From positions 1 to 64,000 of IMG/VR virus record IMGVR_UViG_3300032516_000004: a stretch of DNA of 64,000 nucleotides; one strand, given 5' to 3'. A program made the translations under genes and the position numbers. Below, piece after piece: positions 7,962-16,143 of this stretch (position 1 is its first letter; each line of letters begins with the position of its first letter). The stretch comes from a virus. The notes beneath the pieces were generated by a model that saw nothing but the letters and a program-made list of their open reading frames with translations, was not told the origin of the DNA and made no database searches.

Positions 7962-8296
7962 GATAACATCTCCGACCCACAATTATGTTTAATGTCTTGA
8001 ACAATACTGATTACTTGATCTTCAGATTTGGCGAACACAAAGAACACTACGTTAGCCTGATCGTACTGCAATTGCCAGACATGTCTATCACTTGCATGCG
8101 CGGTTGCCATTATCTCAGCGCCAATTTGGATGAATTCAAAGTGGGTGGTCTCTTCATCGTCGAGATCTATTACCATACAATCTTTACGTTCATAGGCGGT
8201 AATCATTAGATCACCGGGTTCAATTCCCTTTACCAATTGATTGAATTGTTGGATTAGATCGTCATCTATAAGCAATAATTGGTCAGATTCTGGCAT
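7958..8296 (-). CDS. hypothetical protein, 112 aa
   Basis: An acidic 112-aa product of mixed strands and helices. Its start overlaps the end of the upstream gene by 14 bases, typical of this tightly packed cluster. No motif is recognised. Confidence 0.6.
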   Translation of the reverse strand: MPESDQLLLIDDDLIQQFNQLVKGIEPGDLMITAYERKDCMVIDLDDEETTHFEFIQIGAEIMATAHASDRHVWQLQYDQANVVFFVFAKSEDQVISIVQDIKHNCGSEMLS

Positions 8297-8513
8297 GTCC
8301 CCTCCCAGTTATCTCAATGATAGGTCCCTCATGGCCTTGACGAACTGCCTGTAGAAACTTGGTAAGTGTTTTCCACTCACTACGACATCGAATACCATCT
8401 TGATAAACGACCATTAATGCTCTTGGTGTCCACTCCCAGCGAACTACGTGTCGTTCAAGGTTGGTTCCTGGTATGTATCGCGTAGTAGGAACAAAAACAC
8501 GACATTTCTTCAT
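8283..8513 (-). CDS. hypothetical protein, 76 aa
   Basis: A small basic protein with a W-rich middle (VVRWEWTPRALMVVYQDG). Overlapping ends with its neighbour and the same orientation support it as real. Function unknown. Confidence 0.55.
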   Translation of the reverse strand: MKKCRVFVPTTRYIPGTNLERHVVRWEWTPRALMVVYQDGIRCRSEWKTLTKFLQAVRQGHEGPIIEITGRGHARI

Positions 8514-8516
8514 GTT

Positions 8517-8771
8517 CTACCTCACGTCAAAATTGCTGCCCAGATAATATCCTTCTTCAACCCCATCCAAATGTGCCGCCATCTTAGCGGTTGTTAACAG
8601 CTGTGAAATATCTCGAGTAGCCAATTTGTCGTCTGTTGGTTGAAAGACTAAGCGAGCACGCCTACCAAGCCAACGAAGTTCAAGATGTAATCCCATATAG
8701 TTAGACATGTTAGTTACCCGGCTGGTAATTGATCGTTTGGTTGGTCGATTTACATTAACGTTCTTGATCAT
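8517..8771 (-). CDS. hypothetical protein, 84 aa
   Basis: A basic N-terminus is followed by a strand-rich core (GLHLELRWLGRRARLVFQP). The start overlaps the stop of the preceding gene. No family is recognised. Confidence 0.55.
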   Translation of the reverse strand: MIKNVNVNRPTKRSITSRVTNMSNYMGLHLELRWLGRRARLVFQPTDDKLATRDISQLLTTAKMAAHLDGVEEGYYLGSNFDVR

Positions 8772-8974
8772 CGTCGCCTCACAATTGTTACCTGGAATTC
8801 GTCATGCGGTTTACTAAACCTAACCACCAATCCTCGGTCTCGGGTCATTAATCCGGCTTCTTCAAACGATCTGAATATAACATCTGGAACATCTTCATCA
8901 CCATTGTCCAGATCATCTTCTAGGGCTTGTTGTACCTTCTCGCTCAACCAATCGCAGAATTCTTGTTCGGTCAT
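8768..8974 (-). CDS. hypothetical protein, 68 aa
   Basis: An acidic N-terminal helix (EFCDWLSEKVQQALEDDLDNG) and a basic C-terminus. Both ends overlap neighbours in ATGA-type junctions, indicating coupled translation. No family is recognised. Confidence 0.55.
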   Translation of the reverse strand: MTEQEFCDWLSEKVQQALEDDLDNGDEDVPDVIFRSFEEAGLMTRDRGLVVRFSKPHDEFQVTIVRRR

Positions 8975-9315
8975 TGGCTCACCTTGATCCTTATCGCGAT
9001 CTGTTGTACTCTGTCTTGATTCTCGATTTCTACAATCTTGTCCTGATAATCAATTCGTGACCCAACAATTTCACCATGGGCAGAACAAAGACCTTCACAA
9101 TCATCGATCACTTGTCCAGTATTGACGATAATGTGAGCCCAATATTCATTGTTACTAGTGCGTGATACCTCAATCGCACCACCAGGAAATTCAATGATGT
9201 GCTGGGCAGATTCGGCACCATTTCGTTTGTTACCGGTTAGTCGAGTCTTCTTAGGCGCGTGGCTAAATTGTTTAACCTTGCACGTGAATTTATCGTGAAT
9301 GTTGGTTTCTTTCAT
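8971..9315 (-). CDS. hypothetical protein, 114 aa
   Basis: A beta-rich product with a segment EFPGGAIEVSRTSNNEYWAH near residue 43 and several short strands after it. It overlaps the neighbouring genes by four bases on each side. Function unknown. Confidence 0.55.
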   Translation of the reverse strand: MKETNIHDKFTCKVKQFSHAPKKTRLTGNKRNGAESAQHIIEFPGGAIEVSRTSNNEYWAHIIVNTGQVIDDCEGLCSAHGEIVGSRIDYQDKIVEIENQDRVQQIAIRIKVSQ

Positions 9316-9686
9316 GGTCCAAATCCCTGTAGATCAGTTTCGTTATCACAGTTTTCCTTACTTAGATAACTATGAATATACTGTGCGGCTTTAGTGTATT
9401 CATTGTATTTGAAATATTTAGCATGCTCATAAATTTCTTTATTAGGCACATTGCCCTGCATATTAAACAATACGAGACTACCACGATACACCACTATTTG
9501 GTCTGAACAACGATTTTCACTGAATGAAACGGCCTGATGATTATCAAAGTTCTTGATGTGATATCCCTGTTCTCTACCATTTGAATACATCTCCAGATAT
9601 AGCACGTGCTTGTCTTCTTCTGAAATAAGCTCGTTTAGTACCGCCAACACAGCATCGGCCTTGGACACCTTGGCTCGACTAATCAT
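9312..9686 (-). CDS. hypothetical protein, 124 aa
   Basis: A 124-aa mixed alpha/beta product in the coupled leftward cluster; GGAGG precedes the ATG at 9686. No catalytic motif or known family is seen. Confidence 0.6.
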   Translation of the reverse strand: MISRAKVSKADAVLAVLNELISEEDKHVLYLEMYSNGREQGYHIKNFDNHQAVSFSENRCSDQIVVYRGSLVLFNMQGNVPNKEIYEHAKYFKYNEYTKAAQYIHSYLSKENCDNETDLQGFGP

Positions 9687-9694
9687 TGATCCTC

Positions 9695-9892
9695 CTAAAG
9701 GGTGAGAGGCTTATTGTCGATATACTCGATCAATCGACAGGCTTCACAGAAATAACATAAACACCTAGTCTTAGCAGGCCAAAAGACACAGCCATTACCG
9801 CTCTTGAAGTCATATCTTACCAGTGCTTTTAGTGTATCAACTAACTTATCAGCTGATTCATTAATCCGATCAGCCCGTGTTTTGGCACTCAT
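9695..9892 (-). CDS. small protein with Cys motif, 65 aa
   Basis: The ATG at 9892 is preferred because GGAGCG precedes it; a longer frame to 9925 exists. The C-terminal half has CVFWPAKTRCLCYFCEAC, five cysteines that could bind zinc. It overlaps the gene at 9870-10046 by 23 bases. Confidence 0.5.
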   Translation of the reverse strand: MSAKTRADRINESADKLVDTLKALVRYDFKSGNGCVFWPAKTRCLCYFCEACRLIEYIDNKPLTL

Positions 9893-10046
9893 TTGATCGC
9901 TCCTTGGTGATTCGGTTCCACTCATTCCTGACCACTGGGTGCCACAATGGACTAGGTTCCTTGGGTTCCCAATGGTCCCTTGCCCATTGACGAAAGACTG
10001 TCTCTTCCTGAGGATCTAGTGATCTAAACATCCATTTATTGTTCAT
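9870..10046 (-). CDS. hypothetical protein, 58 aa
   Basis: Start at 10046, which overlaps the stop of the upstream gene (ATGA) and has AAGGAA upstream. Rich in tryptophan and arginine. No family is recognised. Confidence 0.5.
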   Translation of the reverse strand: MNNKWMFRSLDPQEETVFRQWARDHWEPKEPSPLWHPVVRNEWNRITKERSNECQNTG

Positions 10047-10288
10047 CGGTGTTTCCTTATGCATTTAAGGATGAACTGCTTATTTTCTTGTGATAAATAT
10101 TTTGATTTTTTAATGTTTTTTATGAAATCGCGGACAAATTTTTGTTCGTTATGGGGATAAAATGAGTGACAATAACCACACGTATCATCCTCAATATATA
10201 AAACTTGTTTGTGTTTGTTACATAATCTGATAAGATCTGGAACATCTTCTGGACCAAGATCTCCACACTCCAATGTGACGATAAACAT
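10043..10288 (-). CDS. hypothetical protein, 81 aa (true N-terminus uncertain)
   Basis: The annotated ATG at 10288 has only a weak ribosome site. The same frame stays open and protein-like upstream to about 10400 (for example RLRDKIEEIDKAK directly before it) but contains no ATG, GTG or TTG. That stretch may be read from a non-standard start or by a -1 shift from the zinc-finger gene before it. The visible part has one CGYC knuckle. No family is recognised. Confidence 0.5.
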   Translation of the reverse strand: MFIVTLECGDLGPEDVPDLIRLCNKHKQVLYIEDDTCGYCHSFYPHNEQKFVRDFIKNIKKSKYLSQENKQFILKCIRKHR

Positions 10289-10356
10289 TTCCCAAAATAA
10301 TTCCCATATCTCATCTATATCAGTTTTTGCTTTATCAATTTCTTCTATTTTATCTC

Positions 10357-11025
10357 TTAATCTTTCAATAAGATATGATCTAATAAATACTTCTTGCCGC
10401 GCTCACTACGTCGTTCTTTAGCTCGTTTGCTCTTACATTCGTCACACCGCAAACATTGAAACGCGTCCTGAGTATTAATGGTAAATACCCGCTTACAGTC
10501 TACACACTTAACATCACAAACCCGACCATGGCAGTTGGAGACTGCCTTTAAGTCTGCCTTACTGGGCTCTCGTACTGAACCCGGCACCACATGATGATAT
10601 CGGGCGTAAAAATCGGGCTTCATGGTCTTAGTCTTACGAACTCGCTTGGTCATTTTGGTCTCCTTCTTGGCTACGCTAACCATTTGATTGGTTTCCATCG
10701 CCTTATTCAAAGATTTTTGAAATTGCTTGGCTGGTAGAACGGCTTCTTCTAAACGTTTCTCTTTCTGAGTTGTAACGTCTACAAGACCCAATTCCCTGGA
10801 CAATTGTTCTGATGAAACTGATGATGGACACGTTAGGACCAGTGGATTGAATTTCGGATCGTCCATTCTCACACTAATATCACCTGCTCGTTCAGGTACC
10901 CGTTGTTCCGCACAATCTGGAGCACATTCCTGATTAATAGGTCGGATCCCATCACTTAATAGAACCTGGTCTATTACTGTTGGTTGAACTGTTACCACTC
11001 GATTGACTCGCTTCATTCTTGACAT
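10357..11025 (-). CDS. zinc-finger protein, first of a three-member paralogue family
   Basis: 222 aa; AAAGGAG precedes the ATG. The C-terminal 95 residues contain NCHGRVCDVKCVDCKR then NTQDAFQCLRCDECK, a four- to six-cysteine finger followed by a basic helix. The proteins at 16955-17401 and 20521-20970 share this block (CHG.VC...C.EC...R.VN.QDA.....C..CK). Here the finger is attached to a 125-residue N-terminal part that the others lack. Nucleic-acid binding is likely but not shown. Confidence 0.7.
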   Translation of the reverse strand: MSRMKRVNRVVTVQPTVIDQVLLSDGIRPINQECAPDCAEQRVPERAGDISVRMDDPKFNPLVLTCPSSVSSEQLSRELGLVDVTTQKEKRLEEAVLPAKQFQKSLNKAMETNQMVSVAKKETKMTKRVRKTKTMKPDFYARYHHVVPGSVREPSKADLKAVSNCHGRVCDVKCVDCKRVFTINTQDAFQCLRCDECKSKRAKERRSERGKKYLLDHILLKD

Positions 11026-11027
11026 CG

Positions 11028-11258
11028 TTATTTCTCCTTTGTTGTGACTATCAAATCCGGTCTTGGTAGAACCTTATCGTCTGAATTAAAATAAGCTAAC
11101 ACACCTCCCGTTAAATTTACGGGATTAGCCGCATTATGATCGTTTCCATTTATTAAATTTGTTTTGATATAGATCTCACCACAAACCTGGAAACATTGTC
11201 CTTGTTCAATTACGGCCAATACTACTTCTTCCATCGGATTTTTATTAACAATCTTCAT
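11028..11258 (-). CDS. hypothetical protein, 76 aa
   Basis: A small beta-rich product with the segment EEVVLAVIEQGQCFQVCGE near the N-terminus. It overlaps the gene at 11255 by four bases. No family is recognised. Confidence 0.55.
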   Translation of the reverse strand: MKIVNKNPMEEVVLAVIEQGQCFQVCGEIYIKTNLINGNDHNAANPVNLTGGVLAYFNSDDKVLPRPDLIVTTKEK

Positions 11259-11632
11259 CGTGGTATTAACTCCCCGGCTCGGTACTCAAGAATAGTACCA
11301 ACTTTAAATGGTTTAATAGCCTCCAAGATACCATCGACCATTCGTTGTGCGATCTTATGCGCTTCCGTATTATTAACCTTTGTCCTCAAATGGACTGAAT
11401 TTGCAACCATCACACCAAATTCGGTCTTTGACATCGAGCTGTTTACAACTTTAACAGTTGTAGTACCTTTATGGCAGTATGCTCCCACCATACCACGATT
11501 ACACCCACAGCTACCGTCTAGGTCATCATCGCACACGAACATTGATGGAAGCACAAATTCTCCATCTGGTACAAAACAGAAGTCTGAAGCACGCAGGCCT
11601 TGAGTATTATGAGTGCTAACCAGTAGTTTCAT
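11255..11632 (-). CDS. DUF7715-like conserved protein, 125 aa
   Basis: Start at 11632 with AAGGAC upstream. The N-terminal pattern (KLLVSTHNTQGLRASDFCFV, then CDDDLDGSCGCNRGMVG and a HKGTTT segment) resembles a small family common in actinobacteria and their phages that I associate with DUF7715. Conserved Cys and His residues suggest a metal site. Its function is unknown; the match is from memory of the motif pattern. Confidence 0.6.
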   Translation of the reverse strand: MKLLVSTHNTQGLRASDFCFVPDGEFVLPSMFVCDDDLDGSCGCNRGMVGAYCHKGTTTVKVVNSSMSKTEFGVMVANSVHLRTKVNNTEAHKIAQRMVDGILEAIKPFKVGTILEYRAGELIPR

Positions 11633-11661
11633 ATTTCTCTGTCCTTTAATTTCAATCATGC

Positions 11662-12267
11662 CTATTTAAAATTCACAGAAGGCTTGTACTGTGCCTGTTC
11701 GGTTACTGAATCCAGGACCGCGTTTGTCTTCTTATCCAACAATCCCCGCATCTGTGATCGTTTCTCCATAAACTCATCTCTCGGTGAAATAAACGGTGTT
11801 ACCTCAAACAATAGTTCAAGATTGCTTCCGAGTAATTGCTTAAGCTTTTCATAAGTTACCGCATTGTTCTCTCGGAGCTTCACGCTGTATCTTACTTCAA
11901 ACAGTTGGTCATAACACTTCTTCAGATGTTCTCGCAGTTCTGGTTCGTGGCAGCAATCAATCTGCTTGAACATGTTCTTGAACACAATTTTGGCTGGAAT
12001 CCCATCAGCACTATCGACCAAAACATTCTTATAGAATTGACCTTCAACTTCTGAAGAGAGGCGTTGCTCTTTCACAGTGGTCAACAATTTTTCTTCATCT
12101 AGCGCCTGTTCGGTTTCCAGACTTTCAATCTGCATGTGCCGTTGTCGCATCTTGGCGACATCGGCCTCGAGTCCTTTAATTTCCAATTTTGGAGCACCAC
12201 CTTTGGTACTACCTCGGTTTGGTTTCGTTAAGCTTATTACCGGAGCTAACTTCGTGGCTGCGCTCAT
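11662..12267 (-). CDS. uncharacterised protein, paralogue of the gene at 4933-5514
   Basis: 201 aa, with the YKNVLVDSADGIPAKIVFKN core near residue 80 that also occurs in the 193-aa protein at 4933-5514. The N-terminal 35 residues differ (basic and polar), followed by a charged helix in both. The two copies lie about 6 kb apart on the same strand and are clearly diverged at the DNA level, so the duplication is old. Confidence 0.7.
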   Translation of the reverse strand: MSAATKLAPVISLTKPNRGSTKGGAPKLEIKGLEADVAKMRQRHMQIESLETEQALDEEKLLTTVKEQRLSSEVEGQFYKNVLVDSADGIPAKIVFKNMFKQIDCCHEPELREHLKKCYDQLFEVRYSVKLRENNAVTYEKLKQLLGSNLELLFEVTPFISPRDEFMEKRSQMRGLLDKKTNAVLDSVTEQAQYKPSVNFK

Positions 12268-12280
12268 CTAATCCTCCTAT

Positions 12281-12634
12281 CTAAAGTGCCTGCTCAATCT
12301 CTTGATCGGTCCATATGGATTCTTTGACCACATCTCCATTTTTATCTTTCAATGCTAGAAACATGCATGGACCACTAGACCATGGACTTGCTTGCTCGAA
12401 CTCTTCGTAAACATCACCATTGGGTAGTATGTATCGAGTCAAGTCGTGGGAATCAAATCCGTGGTATTCCCCACACTTCTCATACTTGACTAGACTTTCT
12501 TGTCCACTTTGAGTAAGTTCTGCAGTCTTACCGTCTTCATATGTTCGTGTTATCTTGTCCTGATATTTGCGGTATTGCGAGACAACGATGGCTCGAGCCC
12601 GCTCATTCAAACCCATTGGTTGGTCACAGCGCAT
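12281..12634 (-). CDS. hypothetical protein, 117 aa; first gene after a sigma-54-type promoter
   Basis: AGGAGG lies just before the ATG at 12634. The product is mixed alpha/beta, rich in Tyr and Asp, with no recognised motif. It heads the leftward unit that runs to about 4.6 kb and stands about 50 bases downstream of the predicted transcription start. Confidence 0.65.
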   Translation of the reverse strand: MRCDQPMGLNERARAIVVSQYRKYQDKITRTYEDGKTAELTQSGQESLVKYEKCGEYHGFDSHDLTRYILPNGDVYEEFEQASPWSSGPCMFLALKDKNGDVVKESIWTDQEIEQAL

Positions 12635-12698
12635 CCCCTACCTCCTGTAAGCTGTTAAACTCATATGTATGGTGTGTTATTTGCATACCTACAAACAG

Positions 12699-12714
12699 TG
12701 CACGGCACGTGCCA
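12699..12714 (-). promoter_or_regulatory. sigma-54-type -24/-12 promoter (strong match)
   Basis: Minus strand reads TTGGCACGTGCCGTGCAC: a perfect TGGCAC -24 box, with GG and GC ten bases apart. The predicted start is near 12687, giving a leader of about 53 bases before the gene at 12634. Confidence 0.75.
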
Positions 12715-12733
12715 AGCCAAACAATATGTACTG

Positions 12734-12973
12734 TTATTCGATTTTGAGGAGCTTGTAAACGCGACAGAATTTAAGACTCTGTACCGATATTTGGACTTGT
12801 TGGTCGTCTTTCATGAAATCAAGCTTTACTAGTGGTCGCTTGTACATATTTCCAGATGTCTCGAATAGAATGTAGTAGATGGCAATTCGAACCTGTGCCT
12901 CATTCATTTGGTTGGTATCGTCTAAGAATATGTGGTTCCCCACACCATCAATCTTAGCGCTCCAGATTTTCAT
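12734..12973 (-). CDS. hypothetical protein, 79 aa
   Basis: The ATG at 12973 overlaps the stop of the frame at 12970-13176 (ATGA), which supports both. A small beta-rich product. It is the last gene of the unit that begins at about 17.4 kb. Confidence 0.6.
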   Translation of the reverse strand: MKIWSAKIDGVGNHIFLDDTNQMNEAQVRIAIYYILFETSGNMYKRPLVKLDFMKDDQQVQISVQSLKFCRVYKLLKIE

Positions 12974-13176
12974 GTTTCTCCTATAGCCTCCAAACAAATC
13001 AAACCAATTTGAAGCACCTGCTTGAAGGTAAGATCTTCATGTCCCCCCATACCACGACCAGGATACTTGTACCAAGTTACACAGATTTCTGGTAGTGATT
13101 TTTTAGTATGCGCCGCGAAATAAAAATTTGATGGTTCAACTCCCTGTGTTTCTTCATCCCAGTCTTCGTGGAATGA
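12970..13176 (-). pseudogene. C-terminal part of a gene split from 13154-13516 by a frameshift
   Basis: This frame is open from 13176 to a TGA at 12970 and gives a convincing protein (FHEDWDEETQGVEPSNFYF, ending QIGLICLEAIGET). It has no start codon in its first 40 codons. It overlaps the end of the gene at 13154-13516 in the +1 frame, and its stop overlaps the next start. The simplest reading is one gene of about 180 codons broken by a one-base shift near 13170, either a real mutation, a programmed shift or a sequence error. Confidence 0.5.
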
Positions 13177-13516
13177 TCAATCGAATCATCCGATCATGAA
13201 GTGGAATTTCACGGTGCTTAGCAAAACATCCTCCCACACCGTCCCCGTACCCATTGCTGAAAAGCTGATCATGCCCCCCATTAGTAACTTGTTGATTATA
13301 CTTACCGGCCAGAACAATGAGTTCCGGGAAGCTACCATAGGTGAAACGGGTAAAGCTAATCATGTCCCGATAATCCCATGTTTTGTTGTCTTCTTTATTC
13401 CACGCCTCATAACAGACATCTAGAATAGCCTGGTGGTAGTCGCCTGAATTCCAGGATTCCATAGCGTCTTCGGACTTCATAATGTCGGCCATCAACCGCT
13501 CTCTATCGATGATCAT
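13154..13516 (-). CDS. hypothetical protein, 120 aa (probably continues into 12970-13176 after a frameshift)
   Basis: The product is acidic and mixed. Its last residues (IIPRRLG) look unlike the rest, whereas the +1 frame continues as plausible coding sequence. The start overlaps the end of the 190-aa gene upstream. No family is recognised. Confidence 0.55.
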   Translation of the reverse strand: MIIDRERLMADIMKSEDAMESWNSGDYHQAILDVCYEAWNKEDNKTWDYRDMISFTRFTYGSFPELIVLAGKYNQQVTNGGHDQLFSNGYGDGVGGCFAKHREIPLHDRMIRLIIPRRLG

Positions 13517-14075
13517 TCGTCCTCCAGTTCTTCGTCATATTCCTGTTCCTTGATTTCGCTGTCAACAGATTGTAAACTGCTATTAGGTCTTTATGGCTTA
13601 GCTTATTCAAGTTGTATACCATGCCCTGAATACCGGCAATCAAGTGATCCTTAGTTTTTGGTGTTCCCCGACTAATCTGGCGAACCCAGACATTTTCGTG
13701 TTTATCGGTAGAATTTTCTTCCGGACCACCGGCACCAAATCCACGATTCCAACCACCAGGTTTACCATCACTGTACACATGGTCGTCATATTCGTTCCAT
13801 ACATGGACATACCAGGTCTCACCCATCTCTTGGTCATCCAACTTGAAAATGTGGGTCGTTTCCTTAGATTTGAGAAATTTCACGATTTCCTGATACTTGA
13901 CTGGAAATGATTGAGCAAAACTCTTCCTTGTCGAATAATTGTCACCCCACAGATGCTCCATCGCTAGATAGAAGGCTTTGGCCACTGCCTCGGCATTATT
14001 TTTAGCCACAACTGTGAAGTTACTGGATGGCATTGGATTGTTATGATGGTATGAAAGCTCAAACGTGTAGCGCAT
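13503..14075 (-). CDS. hypothetical protein, 190 aa
   Basis: TAGGAG precedes the ATG. A glycine-rich middle (GGWNRGFGAGGPEENS) separates an N-terminal domain with a helix of A/E/K from a C-terminal helix HKDLIAVYNLL that recurs in the gene at 1961-2146. No enzyme motif is visible. Confidence 0.65.
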   Translation of the reverse strand: MRYTFELSYHHNNPMPSSNFTVVAKNNAEAVAKAFYLAMEHLWGDNYSTRKSFAQSFPVKYQEIVKFLKSKETTHIFKLDDQEMGETWYVHVWNEYDDHVYSDGKPGGWNRGFGAGGPEENSTDKHENVWVRQISRGTPKTKDHLIAGIQGMVYNLNKLSHKDLIAVYNLLTAKSRNRNMTKNWRTNDHR

Positions 14076-14083
14076 GTTTGCTC

Positions 14084-14302
14084 CTACTTAACCAGTTGGA
14101 ATGCGACCTTGACGGCCTTTGGTGCTACGAGAGTCATAAACTTTTCTCGATTGATTGGGTTCAGCGCATCATAGACTTGAACCACATAGTTGGCGCTGAA
14201 TAGATCGATCATACAGCCATCAATTTTAGCGTATGACTTATTTTCCACCACATTACGAAATGCTGCAATCCTTTCACCCACAGATTTAGGCCAGAACTCC
14301 AT
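14084..14302 (-). CDS. conserved small phage protein, 72 aa
   Basis: Start chosen at 14302 because AAGGTGG precedes it; in-frame ATGs upstream overlap the previous gene. The core (DGCMIDLFSANYVVQVYDAL, then NREKF) has the D-F-A-V-DAL pattern I recall from a widespread small phage protein of unknown function. The match is from memory. Confidence 0.6.
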   Translation of the reverse strand: MEFWPKSVGERIAAFRNVVENKSYAKIDGCMIDLFSANYVVQVYDALNPINREKFMTLVAPKAVKVAFQLVK

Positions 14303-14336
14303 AGTTCCACCTTCTCGTTTTCTTGTTTGCATGGTT

Positions 14337-14621
14337 TTATCCATTGGGTCTTAGCTCCATTTGACCATTATCGCACTGGCTACACTTGGATCCGCCATGT
14401 GAGTATGAACCCGTGTGTCGATGAACGCAGTCGCAGCATACTCTAAAGCCACAAACGTTACAAACCCACCACGTCTGCTCTTTTGCAGCTTCACGTTTGC
14501 AATACTGACACTTGATCCAAGGCATTGAACGTTCCCTTTCATGGCAGATACCACAATGACCGTCTACATATTGGTGGTCGAGGCAATCATAGCCTCCACG
14601 CATATCATTCTCGTAATCCAT
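14337..14621 (-). CDS. multi-knuckle zinc-binding protein, 94 aa
   Basis: At least five Cys/His pairs are visible (HCGICHE, CQYCKR, CNVCGFRVCCDCVHRH, CSQC), the pattern of two cross-braced or tandem treble clefs. AGAGGATG precedes the ATG at 14621. The fold could be RING- or PHD-like, but the spacing does not decide it. Protein or nucleic-acid binding is likely. Confidence 0.65.
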   Translation of the reverse strand: MDYENDMRGGYDCLDHQYVDGHCGICHERERSMPWIKCQYCKREAAKEQTWWVCNVCGFRVCCDCVHRHTGSYSHGGSKCSQCDNGQMELRPNG

Positions 14622-14622
14622 T

Positions 14623-15261
14623 TCATCCTCTCTTGATTTCATCAACAAATTTACGATGAAAGGTCATGATCCACCAGGTTTCAAGCTTACGCCACCATTC
14701 AGCTCGAGGCCAATCAGCACGTTTGATCTGGTCAAGTATCTGCTGACTCCAATAACTTTGACCATCTACTGACTTCCAAGGCTTTCCTTCAAGATGGGTT
14801 TTTCTGTTATGATAGAAACATCGCATACCATACAAAAACATATGAATCCCTGATATGTAGTGTACGTAACCGCCGTCTTTTCTGATTGATAGGGTGTAGC
14901 GTACTTTCTTACCTACTTTATCGCCATGATCGTTAGACTCGTAGTTGACCTTACGATGGACTATAAATGAACGATCCTCGTCGTGGTAGCTATACTGAAA
15001 ATGGATAGCGCGGTGAGGAGAATCAAACGGTTGATCGTTATTATCAATCCATGGATACTTCTTACGAAGGTCACCATAACATCCTTCGCCATCATCGGCC
15101 CAAAAGATCCCGTCTTTACAAGCTTCACAAGATTCGTTGGGGCAGTTGAAAGTATCGCGTAATGATGGTGAACCATTTGGATTACAAACATGGTCGGCCA
15201 AAGTTTCATACTTCTTCTGTGATCCAGGAACAAGAGTCGTTTTGCAAATTGGGCAGAGCAT
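14623..15261 (-). CDS. hypothetical protein with N-terminal zinc knuckles, 212 aa
   Basis: Start at 15261, preceded by AAGGGTGGG; a longer frame to 15315 lacks a ribosome site. The first 55 residues hold CPIC, HVC and CPNESCEAC, likely one zinc site. The rest is rich in W, Y and H with no catalytic signature. It overlaps the start of the gene downstream and abuts the one upstream. Confidence 0.65.
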   Translation of the reverse strand: MLCPICKTTLVPGSQKKYETLADHVCNPNGSPSLRDTFNCPNESCEACKDGIFWADDGEGCYGDLRKKYPWIDNNDQPFDSPHRAIHFQYSYHDEDRSFIVHRKVNYESNDHGDKVGKKVRYTLSIRKDGGYVHYISGIHMFLYGMRCFYHNRKTHLEGKPWKSVDGQSYWSQQILDQIKRADWPRAEWWRKLETWWIMTFHRKFVDEIKRG

Positions 15262-15485
15262 TATCCCACCCTTCTTCGCCACCACGGTAGATATGCGAAT
15301 GGAATGTCCAACCAATCGCTACCGTCAAGTGATGACTTGAATCTATTAACAGTTCTCTTTTCACCCATGCATTGATGAAGCCTAATAATGTCTCGAGCCA
15401 TCTGTACATCTCGGACATACAGATCTGATTCGTGGTTATCCATCTCACACCCTGCCGCCAACAAATCGTCATATAGTTCACCCAT
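15261..15485 (-). CDS. hypothetical protein, 74 aa
   Basis: The ATG at 15485 is preferred (GGAGG eight bases upstream). Small mixed protein with a W-rich, arginine-ending C-terminus. No family is recognised. Confidence 0.5.
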   Translation of the reverse strand: MGELYDDLLAAGCEMDNHESDLYVRDVQMARDIIRLHQCMGEKRTVNRFKSSLDGSDWLDIPFAYLPWWRRRVG

Positions 15486-15696
15486 ACATAATCCTCCATC
15501 CTTCAAGTACCTTCATGGCTCGGTTTCTTGCCTCTTCATAGTCCATTGTTACTGATATGATGTTTTTATGGTCAAGACCGCCAAGAATTTGTAGTGCGAA
15601 TCCCCGGAGATCTGTCGAAAATAGAACGTCATCAATTGTTGATTCTAATGATTTTGGGGTTGTTACACACCAAAACTTAAATTCTTCAGGTTTCAT
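15478..15696 (-). CDS. hypothetical protein, 72 aa
   Basis: A small alpha/beta product (helix EEARNRAMKVLEGW at the C-terminus). The last codons supply the ribosome site for the next gene, so the two are coupled. Function unknown. Confidence 0.55.
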   Translation of the reverse strand: MKPEEFKFWCVTTPKSLESTIDDVLFSTDLRGFALQILGGLDHKNIISVTMDYEEARNRAMKVLEGWRIMYG

Positions 15697-15697
15697 T

Positions 15698-15907
15698 TTA
15701 ATCTCTTACCTTTTTAAGCCACTCATCAAGTGCTGTTTTCCACTTTTTACCATTCATCTCTGTACCGGCTTTCTTCAAGAGAACGTAATCCATGTCATTA
15801 GTATCAACATCATGGGTACCACACTGACAATGATCGAGTGGGCAACCTACCTCACGCTCTTGCCAGGTGCGGGCTTGTTCCATGTAACGACATTTCTTGA
15901 CTTTCAT
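15698..15907 (-). CDS. hypothetical protein, 69 aa
   Basis: AGGAGG precedes the ATG. It has a CPLDHCQCGTHD cluster near residue 22, which could bind metal, and a lysine-rich C-terminal helix. No family is recognised. Confidence 0.55.
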   Translation of the reverse strand: MKVKKCRYMEQARTWQEREVGCPLDHCQCGTHDVDTNDMDYVLLKKAGTEMNGKKWKTALDEWLKKVRD

Positions 15908-15938
15908 GGATCCTCCTAGCTACATGTGTAGATATCTA

Positions 15939-16121
15939 CTAGCTTACCAGTAATAAGATCACTCGACGCAAGGCTGCTGCCATTTCAGCAATGCACATGC
16001 CAGGCAGAATTTTGCCAGTGAATACCACTTCAATTTCACCATCACCTAGATCCATAGTGTCTTCACCAGATTCAACGGTCTCAAACACTGTAATCGAGAA
16101 TGTAACGCTTCGTTGTTTCAT
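15939..16121 (-). CDS. hypothetical protein, 60 aa
   Basis: Start at 16121 with GAGGAG upstream; in-frame ATGs at 16157 and 16163 are alternatives. A strand-rich N-terminus is followed by a hydrophobic helix ending LRRVILLLVS. No family is recognised. Confidence 0.5.
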   Translation of the reverse strand: MKQRSVTFSITVFETVESGEDTMDLGDGEIEVVFTGKILPGMCIAEMAAALRRVILLLVS

Positions 16122-16143
16122 GACTCCTCGTGACTGATTCGTT

